Source: Deltaproteobacteria bacterium (lineage in GTDB: Bacteria > Desulfobacterota_C > Deferrisomatia > Deferrisomatales > JACRMM01). Taken from it: a stretch of DNA of 19,008 bases. Position 1 is the stretch's first letter, and the number at the start of each line of letters is the position of its first letter. The notes below the pieces were generated by a model, which worked only from the letters and a program-made list of their open reading frames with translations, did no database searches and had not been told where the DNA came from. A program made the translations under genes and the position numbers. The stretch covers positions 1 to 19,008 of the forward strand of contig JACRCS010000238.1 in the NCBI GenBank assembly GCA_016218905.1, read 5' to 3'. Below, in pieces: positions 1 to 7,496 of the stretch.

Positions 1-289
1 CGAGCGGGTGGCGGACCAGCAGCAGCCGCAGGATGTCTCGGCGCATCTCCCGCAGTTCGGGCGTGTCGGTGGTCACAACGAGCCCGTGGCCTGCGGGCGT
101 GTCGCACGCGGTGATGGGCTTCCGGTAGCCCTCCACGTGCACCACGCACATCCGACACGAACCGATGGGCGAGAGCTTCTTGAGCCAGCAGAGCGTGGGG
201 ATCCGAATCCCCGCGGAGCGCGCCGCCTCGAGGATGGTCGTCCCCTCGGGAGCGCTCACCGGTTTTCCGTCGATCGTCAGATTGACCAT
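1..289 (-). CDS. nuoG: NADH-quinone oxidoreductase subunit G (NuoG), N-terminal fragment
   Basis: The first 96 residues are visible; the gene runs off the left edge. They form the 2Fe-2S ferredoxin-like domain found at the N-terminus of NuoG, which carries electrons from the dehydrogenase module toward the quinone site in the peripheral arm of complex I. I translated it by hand: it begins MVNLTIDGKPVSAPEG and has Cys35, Cys46, Cys49 and Cys63, the usual N1b spacing. The ATG at 289 follows an AGAGGAAGG ribosome binding site. It starts 10 bp after the stop of the NuoF/GltD fusion, so the two are co-transcribed. The same domain opens formate dehydrogenase alpha and hydrogenase HoxU-type subunits, so the fragment alone does not settle identity; the nuoABCD context favours nuoG. 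Confidence 0.85.
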   Translation of the reverse strand, partial: MVNLTIDGKPVSAPEGTTILEAARSAGIRIPTLCWLKKLSPIGSCRMCVVHVEGYRKPITACDTPAGHGLVVTTDTPELREMRRDILRLLLVRHPL

Positions 290-299
290 CGCCTTCCTC

Positions 300-2333
300 T
301 CAGATCATCGATTTGTAGGTCGGGGCCCGCCCCGAAGCCACATTCCGGTCCGGCGGGGCAAGCCCCGCCCTCCTCCCGCGGCACGCATCCGTAGCCAGGA
401 CGAGCAGCCGATAGCAGCGCAGGCACCGGCTCGCGTCGGCGATGGCTTCCTCGTGGGTGAAGCCGATCTCCACCTCCCGCATGTCCCCCATCCGCTCCTC
501 GACCGGCGCGTGGTGGATGTGGGCGGGCTCGGTGGTGGGCGGGACGGCCACGTCCTCTTTCTGATCGTAGGGTTTCAACGCCGCCACGTACTCGTTCATC
601 ACCCACTCTTCGAGGGGCTCCGTCCGCTCTTCGCGGAGGAAGCGGTCGATCTGGAAGGCCGCCTCCTTGCCGCCCGCCAGCGCGGCGATCAGGGTCAGCG
701 GCCCGGAGACGCAGTCGCCGCCGGAGAAGATGCCGACGCCGTTGTGGATGCCGGCGAGCCTATTGAGGCCCTGGACGACCACGGTCTGCTTCTTCGTCGC
801 CTGGACCGGGCCTTCCTTCGGCAGGAACGAGAGGTCGATGGCCTGGCCGATGGCCATGATGACCGCGTCGGTGGGGATCACGAACTCCGAGCCCTTGACC
901 TCGACCGGGCTCCGGCGGCCGGAGGCGTCGGGCTCGCCGAGCTCCATCCGCAGGCACTCCACCCCGGTGACCTTTCCGTTCTCCACGATCACGCGGGTCG
1001 GGTTCGTCAGGATCTTGAACTCGATGCCCTCCGTGTGGGCGTCCTCGATCTCCACCCGATCGGCCGGCATCTCCTTCTCGGTGCGCCGGTAGACGATGGT
1101 CACGTGCTTGTAGCCGATGCGGGGGCTGATCCGGGCGCAGTCGATGGCCACGTTGCCGCCCCCCACGACGACCGCCCGCTCGCCCACGAAGACCGGATTC
1201 CCGAGGGCGACGTCGCGCAGGTAATCGGCGCCCTGGAAGTACCCCTGGGCCGTCTTGTCCTCGCCGGCGATGCCCATTCCGGTCCCGAGGCGGGCGCCCA
1301 CGGCCACGAAGACGGCCTTGTACTCGCCCTTCAGGAGGTCCTGGAACGGGATGTCGGGGCCGACGTTCGTGTTGTAACGGATCTTGACGCCCATGCCCTC
1401 GATCAGCTCAGCCTCGTGGCGGAGGATCGGCCGCGGCAGCCGGTAGTCCGGGATGCCCACCGCCGCCTCGCCTCCCGGCTCCGGGAGCGCCTCGAGGATC
1501 GTGCAGTCGTACCCCATCTGGGCGAGGAAGTAGGCGCAGGAGAGGCCGGCGGGTCCGGCCCCGACGATCGCGATCCTCTCCTTGTCGATGACGGGCTTGG
1601 GGAGCCGCGGCGGGCGGTTCCGGTCGAGCTCGTAATCGGCGACGAAGCGCTTCAGGAACTTGATCTGGATGGGCCCGTCGACGTTCTGGCGCCGGCAGTT
1701 GAACTCGCAGGGCCGCACGCAGATCCGCCCCACGGTGCCGGGCAGGCAGTTGTCCTGCCGGATCACGTCCAGGCTATCCTCGAACCGGCCCTTCTTCACG
1801 AGCTCGACGTACGTGGGGATGTCGAGGTGGGCCGGGCAGGCGCTCTTGCACGGAGCGGTGACCTTGAGCCGGTAGTTCCCCTTCGGGATCGAGGTCTTCC
1901 GGACGATCGCCTCTTCCACCTCGCTCCGGAAGCTCCCTATGAAGTCCAGGAAGGCCTTCCCGCAGGACTGGCCGAGGTCGCACATCCCCTGCTCCCGCAG
2001 CCGGGTGGCGAGGCGCTCGACCAGGGCCGCGTCGTCGGGCTTTCCCGCGCCTGTGCAGATCCGCTCCAGGGCGTTCAGGAGGACCTTGCTGCCGACGCGG
2101 CACGGCACGCACTGGCCGCAGGAGTTCTTGACGAGCCCCTCGGCGTAGGCGCGGGCCATGTCGATGGGGCTCACCCCCTCGGCCCAAACCGCCAGACCGT
2201 CCCAGCCCATGAGGCCGCGGACCGCCGTGCCCGAAGAGAGGCTCTTCGGAAGCTTGATGTTCTCCGAGCTCGCGGCGCCCTGCCGGCTGTCGACGACCTG
2301 ACCACCCCAGCTCGAAAAGATGAGCTCACCCAT
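300..2333 (-). CDS. NuoF C-terminal 4Fe-4S domain fused to GltD-like FAD/NAD(P)H oxidoreductase
   Basis: A 677-residue fusion. Residues 1-55 are unassigned. Residues about 60-142 match the C-terminal 4Fe-4S domain of NuoF: NSCGQCVPCR gives Cys72, 75 and 78, and Cys118 lies 40 residues on, as in the N3 site. The FMN/NADH Rossmann and SLBB parts of a full NuoF are absent. Residues about 155-560 are a glutamate-synthase small-subunit type module: cysteines 162, 166, 196, 205, 209 and 213 for Fe-S clusters, FAD motif IVGAGPAGLSCA (256-267), NAD(P) motif VVGGGNVAIDCA (389-400) followed by VYRR, and the C-terminal FAD motif GIFSGGDC (534-541). A CLRC pair lies at 637-640; the last 35 residues look unrelated to the family. 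The start has an AGGAG site. It stands where nuoE and nuoF normally are, so it probably feeds electrons into NuoG. Whether it uses NADH, NADPH or ferredoxin cannot be read here. Confidence 0.88.
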   Translation of the reverse strand: MGELIFSSWGGQVVDSRQGAASSENIKLPKSLSSGTAVRGLMGWDGLAVWAEGVSPIDMARAYAEGLVKNSCGQCVPCRVGSKVLLNALERICTGAGKPDDAALVERLATRLREQGMCDLGQSCGKAFLDFIGSFRSEVEEAIVRKTSIPKGNYRLKVTAPCKSACPAHLDIPTYVELVKKGRFEDSLDVIRQDNCLPGTVGRICVRPCEFNCRRQNVDGPIQIKFLKRFVADYELDRNRPPRLPKPVIDKERIAIVGAGPAGLSCAYFLAQMGYDCTILEALPEPGGEAAVGIPDYRLPRPILRHEAELIEGMGVKIRYNTNVGPDIPFQDLLKGEYKAVFVAVGARLGTGMGIAGEDKTAQGYFQGADYLRDVALGNPVFVGERAVVVGGGNVAIDCARISPRIGYKHVTIVYRRTEKEMPADRVEIEDAHTEGIEFKILTNPTRVIVENGKVTGVECLRMELGEPDASGRRSPVEVKGSEFVIPTDAVIMAIGQAIDLSFLPKEGPVQATKKQTVVVQGLNRLAGIHNGVGIFSGGDCVSGPLTLIAALAGGKEAAFQIDRFLREERTEPLEEWVMNEYVAALKPYDQKEDVAVPPTTEPAHIHHAPVEERMGDMREVEIGFTHEEAIADASRCLRCYRLLVLATDACRGRRAGLAPPDRNVASGRAPTYKSMI
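320..369. repeat. Two short perfect palindromes inside the 3' end of the NuoF/GltD fusion gene
   Basis: TCGGGGCCCGCCCCGA at 320-335 (7-bp arms, 2-nt centre) and GGCGGGGCAAGCCCCGCC at 352-369 (8-bp arms, 2-nt centre) lie 16 bp apart. They encode part of the odd C-terminal tail of the fusion protein. They resemble intergenic REP-like hairpins rather than protein-driven sequence. Confidence 0.6.
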
Positions 2334-2363
2334 GAACGTTTCTCCTCCCTTCTTCCGACCCCC

Positions 2364-3548
2364 TCAGCGGTCGATCTCGCCGAGGACGATGTCCAGGGAG
2401 CCGATTACGGCGATGACGTCCGCCACCATGCGCCCGACGATCATCTTCTCGATGGACTGCAGATTGATGAAGCAGGGCGGCCTCACCCGGAGCCGGTACG
2501 GCTTCTCGGAGCCGTCGGAGACTATGTAGTACCCGAGCTCGCCCTTCGTGGCTTCGATGCTCATGTAGACGTCGCCCTCGGGCGTCTTGAAGCCGGCGCT
2601 CATGAGCTTGAAGTGCCGGATCAGCGCGTCGATGTTCTCGTAGACCTCCTGCTTCGGGGGAGGCGTGACGCAGGCGATGTCAGCCATGACGGGCCCCGGC
2701 GTCGAGGCCAGCCGCTCGAGGGCCTGGCTGACGATCCGGATGGACTGGCGCATCTCCGCGAGCCGGACGAGGTAGCGCTCGTAGACGTCGCCGACCGTGC
2801 CCGTGGGGACCTCGAAGTCGTAGGTGTCGTAACCGCAGTAGGGCTGGACCTTCCGGAGGTCCCACTTGATGCCGGCGGCGCGGAGCACGGGTCCGGTGAG
2901 GGAGTACTGGACGCACTCCTCCTTGCTGATGATCCCGATTCCCTCGGTCCGACTGCGCCAGATCTTGTTCTGCGTGAGGAGCCCCTCGTACTCGTCCACG
3001 CGGCCCGGGAACTCCTTGACGAAGGCCCTGACCTTCTCGAAGAAGACCGGCGGGACGTCGGCCGCGAGGCCGCCCACGCGGACGAAGCTCGGGGTGAGTC
3101 GCGCGCCCGTGACCTCTTCCAGGATGTCGTGGATCGTCTCCCTCTCGCGGAAGGCGTAGAAGAGGACCGTCATGGCCCCGATGTCGAGGGCGTGGGAGGC
3201 GAGCCAGAGAAGGTGGCCCGCGATCCGCTGGAGCTCGCAGAGGCAGACGCGCAGGACGTGGGCCCTGGGCGGGATCTGGTCCTCGATGCCGAGGAGCTTC
3301 TCCACCGTGAGGCAGTAGCCCAGGTTGTTCAGCAGCGCCCCGGTGTAGTCCATCCGATCGGTGAGCGTCAGGGCCTGGTGGTAGGTATTCGTCTCGCCGA
3401 GCTTCTCGAGCCCGCGGTGGAGGTGCCCCAGGTGGGGCGTCGCCTTGACGACGATCTCCCCGTCCAGCTCCAGGACCACCCGGAGCACGCCGTGGGTGGC
3501 GGGGTGCTGGGGCCCCATGTTGACGATCATGTTCTTGGTTTCAGCCAT
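2364..3548 (-). CDS. nuoD: NADH-quinone oxidoreductase subunit D (49 kDa subunit)
   Basis: A complete 394-residue NuoD, related to the large subunit of NiFe hydrogenases. With NuoB and NuoC it forms the quinone-reducing part of the complex I peripheral arm. The N-terminal NMGPQHPATHGVLR block is diagnostic, as are the HRGLEKLGE region and the C-terminal run ending GSLDIVLGEIDR, the usual end of the family. Length is normal for a stand-alone NuoD, and there is no NuoC-NuoD fusion. The ATG at 3548 is preceded by GGGAGGG five bases away. The next gene downstream starts 30 bp after the stop. I see no missing key region. Confidence 0.97.
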   Translation of the reverse strand: MAETKNMIVNMGPQHPATHGVLRVVLELDGEIVVKATPHLGHLHRGLEKLGETNTYHQALTLTDRMDYTGALLNNLGYCLTVEKLLGIEDQIPPRAHVLRVCLCELQRIAGHLLWLASHALDIGAMTVLFYAFRERETIHDILEEVTGARLTPSFVRVGGLAADVPPVFFEKVRAFVKEFPGRVDEYEGLLTQNKIWRSRTEGIGIISKEECVQYSLTGPVLRAAGIKWDLRKVQPYCGYDTYDFEVPTGTVGDVYERYLVRLAEMRQSIRIVSQALERLASTPGPVMADIACVTPPPKQEVYENIDALIRHFKLMSAGFKTPEGDVYMSIEATKGELGYYIVSDGSEKPYRLRVRPPCFINLQSIEKMIVGRMVADVIAVIGSLDIVLGEIDR

Positions 3549-3573
3549 CTTGCCCTCCCAAAACGGGAAGCAT

Positions 3574-3591
3574 CAGGGGCTCGCGCCCCTG
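3574..3591. repeat. Intercistronic hairpin between nuoC and nuoD
   Basis: CAGGGGC-TCGC-GCCCCTG is a perfect 7-bp stem with a 4-nt loop in the 54-bp nuoC-nuoD gap. There is no T-run on the transcribed side, so it is more likely an mRNA stability or processing hairpin or a REP-like repeat than a terminator. Confidence 0.5.
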
Positions 3592-3602
3592 CCTTCATCG
3601 AT

Positions 3603-4082
3603 TTAGCGGTACTGGACCTTCTGGGGCACGCCGTGAATCGGGAAGTCCTTCCTCAGGGGGTGGCCGACGTAGCCGTCCCAGAGGAGGATCCGGCGCAGGT
3701 CGGAGTGGTCGTCGAAGACGATCCCGAAGAGGTCGTAGACCTCCCGCTCGAGCCAGTTGGCGGACTTCCAGACGCCCTCCACCGTCGGGAGCGTCTCGTT
3801 CTCCTCGAGAGGGACCTTCAAGCGGAGGCGGTCGTTGTCCCGGAAGGAGTAGAGGTTGTAGACGACCTGGAAGCGCGGCTTCCGCGGGAGGAAGTCGACG
3901 GCCGTGAGGTCGGTGAGCATGTCGAACTGGAGCCCCTCGTCGTCGCGCAGGAACTCGCAGACGGCGGCGATCCGGCTCGGGTCGACGTGGATCGAGAGCT
4001 GGCCCCGGAAGGTCTCCTCTCCGAGGATCGCGTCGCCGAAGGTGCTCTTGAGGCGCTCGACGATGGCACTCTGATCTTTCAT
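3603..4082 (-). CDS. nuoC: NADH-quinone oxidoreductase subunit C (30 kDa subunit)
   Basis: A complete 159-residue NuoC, a structural subunit that packs against NuoD in the complex I peripheral arm. The C-terminal signature is clear: ANWLEREVYDLFGI (about 108-121), then DLRRILLWDGYVGHPLRKDFP. Length fits a stand-alone NuoC. The ATG at 4082 has a GAGAGG site about 6 nt upstream. It lies 52 bp after nuoB and 54 bp before nuoD, in the usual A-B-C-D order. Nothing odd was seen inside the gene. Confidence 0.96.
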   Translation of the reverse strand: MKDQSAIVERLKSTFGDAILGEETFRGQLSIHVDPSRIAAVCEFLRDDEGLQFDMLTDLTAVDFLPRKPRFQVVYNLYSFRDNDRLRLKVPLEENETLPTVEGVWKSANWLEREVYDLFGIVFDDHSDLRRILLWDGYVGHPLRKDFPIHGVPQKVQYR

Positions 4083-4134
4083 GGTATCCTCTCGATTTCC
4101 GCCTGCAGGAACGCCGGACGGTCGCGGAAACGGC

Positions 4135-4626
4135 TCAGGCCGCGGTCACGTCGGGCCGGTCGGAGAACTTCTCGCCCGCGATCTTCTCCTGGAGCTTGAT
4201 GATGGCGGCGAGGAGCGCCTCGGGCCGTGGCGGGCAGCCGGGGACGTAGACGTCGACGGGCAGGAACTGATCGACGCCCTGCACCGTGTTGTAGGTGTTG
4301 AAGATCCCGCCGGAGCACGCGCAAGTGCCGTAGGCGATCACCCACTTCGGGTCGGGCATCTGGTTGTAGATCTTCTCCACCATGCCGGCCATCTTCTTCG
4401 TCACCGTTCCGGCGACGATCATCAAGTCGGACTGCCGGGGCGAAGGCCGGAAGACCTCTGCCCCGAACCGCGCGATGTCGTAGGAGGCCGAAGAGGCCAC
4501 CATCATCTCCAGCGCGCAGCAGGCGAGGCCGAAGGTGGCGGGCCAGATGGAGTTCTTGCGAGCCCAGCCGACGACCTTCTCCAGGTTCGTAACGAGGACC
4601 GGGGGAAGCTTGGTTTCTACTCCCAT
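4135..4626 (-). CDS. nuoB: NADH-quinone oxidoreductase subunit B (20 kDa, N2 cluster)
   Basis: A complete 163-residue NuoB, which holds the N2 4Fe-4S cluster, the last cluster before quinone. The four ligands are visible: the tandem Cys36-Cys37 ([10 protein letters not shown]), Cys102 (GTCACSGG) and Cys131 (VPGCPPRPE). I chose the ATG at 4626 although the frame stays open further upstream, because the upstream residues are low-complexity and antisense-like and homology begins at MGVETK. The ATG lies inside the end of nuoA, giving a 10-bp overlap (4617-4626) consistent with translational coupling. Confidence 0.97.
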   Translation of the reverse strand: MGVETKLPPVLVTNLEKVVGWARKNSIWPATFGLACCALEMMVASSASYDIARFGAEVFRPSPRQSDLMIVAGTVTKKMAGMVEKIYNQMPDPKWVIAYGTCACSGGIFNTYNTVQGVDQFLPVDVYVPGCPPRPEALLAAIIKLQEKIAGEKFSDRPDVTAA

Positions 4627-4973
4627 TCGAGGACTCCTTTCCTCCAGATGTAGACGTAGCCCACGAGGAGGATAAAGAGGAAGACGAGCATCTCGACGAA
4701 CCCGAAGAGGCCGAGCTTCTTGAACTGCACCGCCCACGGGTAGAGGAAGACCACTTCCACGTCGAAGACGAGGAACGCCATGGCGATCAGGTAGTACTTC
4801 ACGTCGAAGGGACGCCGCGTGTCGGGATCGACGGTCATCCCGCACTCGTAGACCGAGAGCTTGTCGGGGTTCGGGCGCTTGGGACCGAGGATGGCGGAGA
4901 CGCCCACCGCGAAAAAGCCGAAGCCGAGCGCGACGAGGAGGAGGATGAGGATGGGGACGTAGTTCTGGAGCAT
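4617..4973 (-). CDS. nuoA: NADH-quinone oxidoreductase subunit A (membrane subunit)
   Basis: A complete 118-residue NuoA with three membrane segments at about residues 7-27, 60-80 and 88-109. The ND3-type motifs are present: [20 protein letters not shown], with Cys44 in the loop near the quinone site, and [14 protein letters not shown] chose the ATG at 4973 because an AAGGAGG ribosome binding site lies four bases upstream and family homology begins at MLQNYVPIL. An in-frame ATG 35 codons upstream would add a tail without family character. This is the first gene of the nuo operon. Confidence 0.96.
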   Translation of the reverse strand: MLQNYVPILILLLVALGFGFFAVGVSAILGPKRPNPDKLSVYECGMTVDPDTRRPFDVKYYLIAMAFLVFDVEVVFLYPWAVQFKKLGLFGFVEMLVFLFILLVGYVYIWRKGVLEWE

Positions 4974-4997
4974 GGAACCTCCTTCGGCCGGATCCCC

Positions 4998-5021
4998 TGC
5001 GCGCGCCTGGGCTCGCGCGCA
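4998..5021. other. GC-rich hairpin in the nuoA leader
   Basis: TGCGCGCG and CGCGCGCA form an 8-bp perfect stem around an 8-nt loop (5006-5013). It lies between a possible transcription start and the nuoA ribosome binding site. It could affect translation or mRNA stability; no known riboswitch class was recognised. Confidence 0.4.
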
Positions 5022-5049
5022 AGTGAAAACCTGGAACAAAGTCGCGCGT

Positions 5050-5078
5050 ATGCTACTGACTGAATCTCCGAAATGCAA
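5050..5078 (-). promoter_or_regulatory. Possible nuo operon promoter
   Basis: On the minus strand, TTGCAT (5078-5073) and TAGCAT (5055-5050) are separated by exactly 17 bp. The -10 matches the sigma70 consensus at four of six positions and the -35 at three. It lies about 77 bp upstream of the nuoA ATG. It is a weak match, supported mainly by position and spacing. Confidence 0.3.
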
Positions 5079-5745
5079 GGCGAAACCTGGGTTTTCTCGC
5101 CGAGCCGGAGGTCTCGTCCAGTAACGACGTTACTGAAGCCGAACGGCCGTGGGACGCCCACCGAGGAGGTCAGCGACGCCGGACGGCCCGTGTTCGATGG
5201 AGCACCGGGGGATGAATCATGGATCGAGGGCGAGAGGCATGACGAAGGCGAGTGGGCCGAAGTACCTCGGCACCGAGATCCTGTGGGATTCGCCTTCCCG
5301 ACGCCTCGACACCCTTGGAGCGGACGCTCCGGACCGAGCGGATCCGGTCGAGAAGGACCGGAACGAAGAGGAACGTCAATCGTCCCTGAAGCTCGGTCGT
5401 TGCCCCCGCCAAATCAAACAAGACCAGCATAAACACAAACTAAAACAGACTCCCTCGGGGCAGTTCCGCAGGGTATGAAATTACGTCACGAGGTGTCAAG
5501 CGCCTCGCGCATAAAAACCAGTACCGTGTACCGACAACCGAAGGGACCCAGTGCCGAGGACCGAATGCCCGGGTGCGGGGGTCGAGACGAGCCCCAGGAT
5601 GGGGTCGGATCGCGGAGGGCACGATGCACGAGAGAGATCACGCTGGATCCGCGTGAGCGATCACGGCCCGCGCAACGCGTCTCGGGTCACCTTCCTTTCG
5701 TCCGGGCCGGCGAGCTGTACACTCGACGTCGCATCTACCAGGATG
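5079..5745. other. Intergenic stretch without a recognised gene
   Basis: This is most of the 879-bp gap between the divergent nuoA and FAD/Rieske genes. Short open frames occur on both strands but have arginine- and serine-rich, compositionally driven sequences, poor ribosome binding sites and no family I recognise. An A-rich pocket at about 5408-5450 breaks the high-GC background and could hold promoter elements. I see no tRNA arm signature and no clear terminator. Confidence 0.5.
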
Positions 5746-5796
5746 CTGAAAGACCCCTCCGTGGGTTCTTCAGGGGATGCACCCCCATCGTGGGGG
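5746..5796 (+). other. Two tandem hairpins in the leader of the FAD/Rieske gene
   Basis: Hairpin 1 spans 5746-5773: CTGAA pairs with TTCAG, the stem continues to ACCC/GGGT with one mismatch and one wobble, and the loop is 5757-5762. Hairpin 2 spans 5782-5796, CCCCCA-TCG-TGGGGG, perfect. They end about 45 nt before the ribosome binding site at 5841. No T-run follows. They might act as a leader control element, but I recognise no class. Confidence 0.35.
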
Positions 5797-5852
5797 CGTG
5801 GGGCGCGCGCAGGCTGCTTTTCGCACGCGCCGGGCTTCGGAAGGAGGCAGGC

Positions 5853-7346
5853 ATGCACACGCACTCCGTCTGGCAGGGAACTTCGGCGCCCACGCGCTTT
5901 CCCTCGCTGCGGCAGGATCTCCGGGTGGACGTCGCCGTTCTCGGCGCCGGGATCACGGGTATTACCGCGGCGGCGGTCCTCGCCGAGAGAGGGCTAAAGG
6001 TCGCGGTCCTCGAAGCGAGGACGGTCGGGTTCGGCACGACCGGCAACTCGACCGGAAACCTGTACCAGACGGTGGACTCGGGGCTCCGCTCCCTGGTGAA
6101 ACGGTGGGGCGAAGAGACGGCGGGGCGGGTCGCGGCGTCCCGCGGGGAGGCCGTTCGGTTCATTGAAGAGACCGCTCGCAGGCACGGGATCGCGTGCGCC
6201 TTCGGTCGCCGGCCCTTCGTCCAGGGCGCCGCGTCCGGCGCCGAGCTGCCCGTCGAAGAAGTGGAGGCCGAGTACGAGGTCCTGCGGCGGCTCGGCCTGC
6301 CCGTGCGCTGGATAGAGACCGTCCCGCTGCCGTTCACGGTCGCGAAGGCGTACGCGCTCGAGAACCAGGCCCAGTTCCACCCGCTCGAGTACGTGCGGCG
6401 CCTCGCGGAGGCGATCGCCTCCCCTCACTGCCGGATCTTCGAGGACTCGCCCGCGACCGACGTGGACCGCAAGGAAGGTGTCGTCCAGGTTGGCCCCTAC
6501 ACCGTCACTGCGACCCACGTAGTCATGGCGACCCACGTCCCCAAGGGCTTCAACCTCGTCCAGACGAAGGTCTTCCCGTACCGCGAGTACGGGGTCGCCG
6601 CCACGCTCAGGGGAGCCCCGCCGGCCCAGGGCGCGTACTGGCTCTACTCGCCCAAGAAGGCCTCGGTCCGCTTCCTCGAAGCGGGCGGACGGCACTTCGC
6701 CATCGTCGTGGGAGGCCACCACAAGGTGGGCCACGGCCGGCCGGCCCAAGCGCTCGCCTACGTCGAGGACGTCCTCCGGAACCGCTTCGACCCGGAGGAA
6801 CCGCTCTACCGGTGGTCGGCGCAGTCGTACCGTCCCGCCGACGGTCTCCCGGTCATCGGCCCGAGTCCCGGGGCCGAGCGAGCCTGGATCGCCACCGGGT
6901 TCTCCACCGACGGGCTCACCTACGGAACGCTCGCGGGCCGCATCCTGGGCGACTGGATCTCCACCGGTTCGAGCCCCTGGGCCGACCTCTACAAGGCTCG
7001 GTTCACGCCCGTGAAATCCGCGAAGGACTTCCTGGTCGAAAACGTCGACGTCGTGGGGCAGTTCGTGAAGGACTACCTCGCCGGCGAGAAGGCGAAGTCG
7101 GTGAGTCAGGTCCTTCCGGGCGAAGGGAGGCTCGTCGACGTCGAGGGCCACACCCTCGCCGTCTATCGGAGCGAAGAGGGCGCCCTCACCGCCCTCTCCC
7201 CCGTCTGCACCCACCTCAAGTGCAAGGTGCACTGGAATGAGGTCGAAGAGAGCTGGGACTGCCCGTGCCACGGGAGCCGCTTCGCCTGGAACGGCTCGGT
7301 CCTGGAGGGACCGGCGCTCGCGCCCCTGGAGAGGCACGAGCTCTGA
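5853..7346 (+). CDS. FAD-dependent oxidoreductase with C-terminal Rieske 2Fe-2S domain
   Basis: A 497-residue two-domain protein. The N-terminal DAO/GlpO-like FAD domain has the dinucleotide motif VAVLGAGITGITAA (about 27-40) and a late FAD-binding stretch (SYRPADGLPVIGPSP, then IATGFSTDGLTYGTLAGR). The C-terminal Rieske domain has Cys452-x-His454 and Cys470-x2-His473 as cluster ligands, plus Cys457 and Cys472 placed like the disulfide pair of high-potential Rieske proteins. This is the YhfW-type architecture: amine or amino-acid oxidase fold plus Rieske. Substrate is unknown. The ATG at 5853 follows GGAAGGAGG. The frame stays open to 5475, but the upstream residues have no family character. 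The gene stands alone, divergent from nuo and convergent with the nmt1-like gene. No signal peptide was seen, so it is probably cytoplasmic. Confidence 0.9.
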   Translation: MHTHSVWQGTSAPTRFPSLRQDLRVDVAVLGAGITGITAAAVLAERGLKVAVLEARTVGFGTTGNSTGNLYQTVDSGLRSLVKRWGEETAGRVAASRGEAVRFIEETARRHGIACAFGRRPFVQGAASGAELPVEEVEAEYEVLRRLGLPVRWIETVPLPFTVAKAYALENQAQFHPLEYVRRLAEAIASPHCRIFEDSPATDVDRKEGVVQVGPYTVTATHVVMATHVPKGFNLVQTKVFPYREYGVAATLRGAPPAQGAYWLYSPKKASVRFLEAGGRHFAIVVGGHHKVGHGRPAQALAYVEDVLRNRFDPEEPLYRWSAQSYRPADGLPVIGPSPGAERAWIATGFSTDGLTYGTLAGRILGDWISTGSSPWADLYKARFTPVKSAKDFLVENVDVVGQFVKDYLAGEKAKSVSQVLPGEGRLVDVEGHTLAVYRSEEGALTALSPVCTHLKCKVHWNEVEESWDCPCHGSRFAWNGSVLEGPALAPLERHEL

Positions 7347-7391
7347 GACTCGCGCTCCCCTACCCCGCCGTCCGAGGGAGCTCGTCTGCCG

Positions 7392-7407
7392 GACCTGTAC
7401 GCAGGTC
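7392..7407. other. Hairpin between convergent genes
   Basis: GACCTG-TACG-CAGGTC is a perfect 6-bp stem in the 150-bp space between the ends of the FAD/Rieske gene and the nmt1-like gene. It could help end transcription from either side, but no T-tract follows on either strand. Confidence 0.3.
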
Positions 7408-7496
7408 GCTCCTCCCTTAGGGGTCGCCGGCCGCTTTCGCGCCGCCGGTCGGGAGGTGCTAGTCCGGACCAGCAAGCCTCGAAGTGCGAGAAGGGG

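Noticed and set aside
165..4199. A plus-strand frame of 1344 codons open across the whole nuo region
   Set aside because: It is antisense to clearly identified nuoB, nuoC, nuoD and fusion genes; its Asp/Leu/Arg/Val-rich repeats reflect high-GC codon bias, not a protein family.
5079..5745. tRNA or small protein genes in the nuo-FAD/Rieske gap
   Set aside because: No TpsiC-arm type sequence with a matching acceptor stem was found, and the short frames lack credible starts or family resemblance.
5994..7475. A long minus-strand frame opposite the FAD/Rieske gene
   Set aside because: The plus-strand gene has full domain motifs and a strong ribosome binding site; the minus frame has biased composition and no motif.
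7347..7496. A bidirectional intrinsic terminator between convergent genes
   Set aside because: The best hairpin (7392-7407) has a 6-bp stem and no T-tract on either strand, so it is recorded only as a hairpin.
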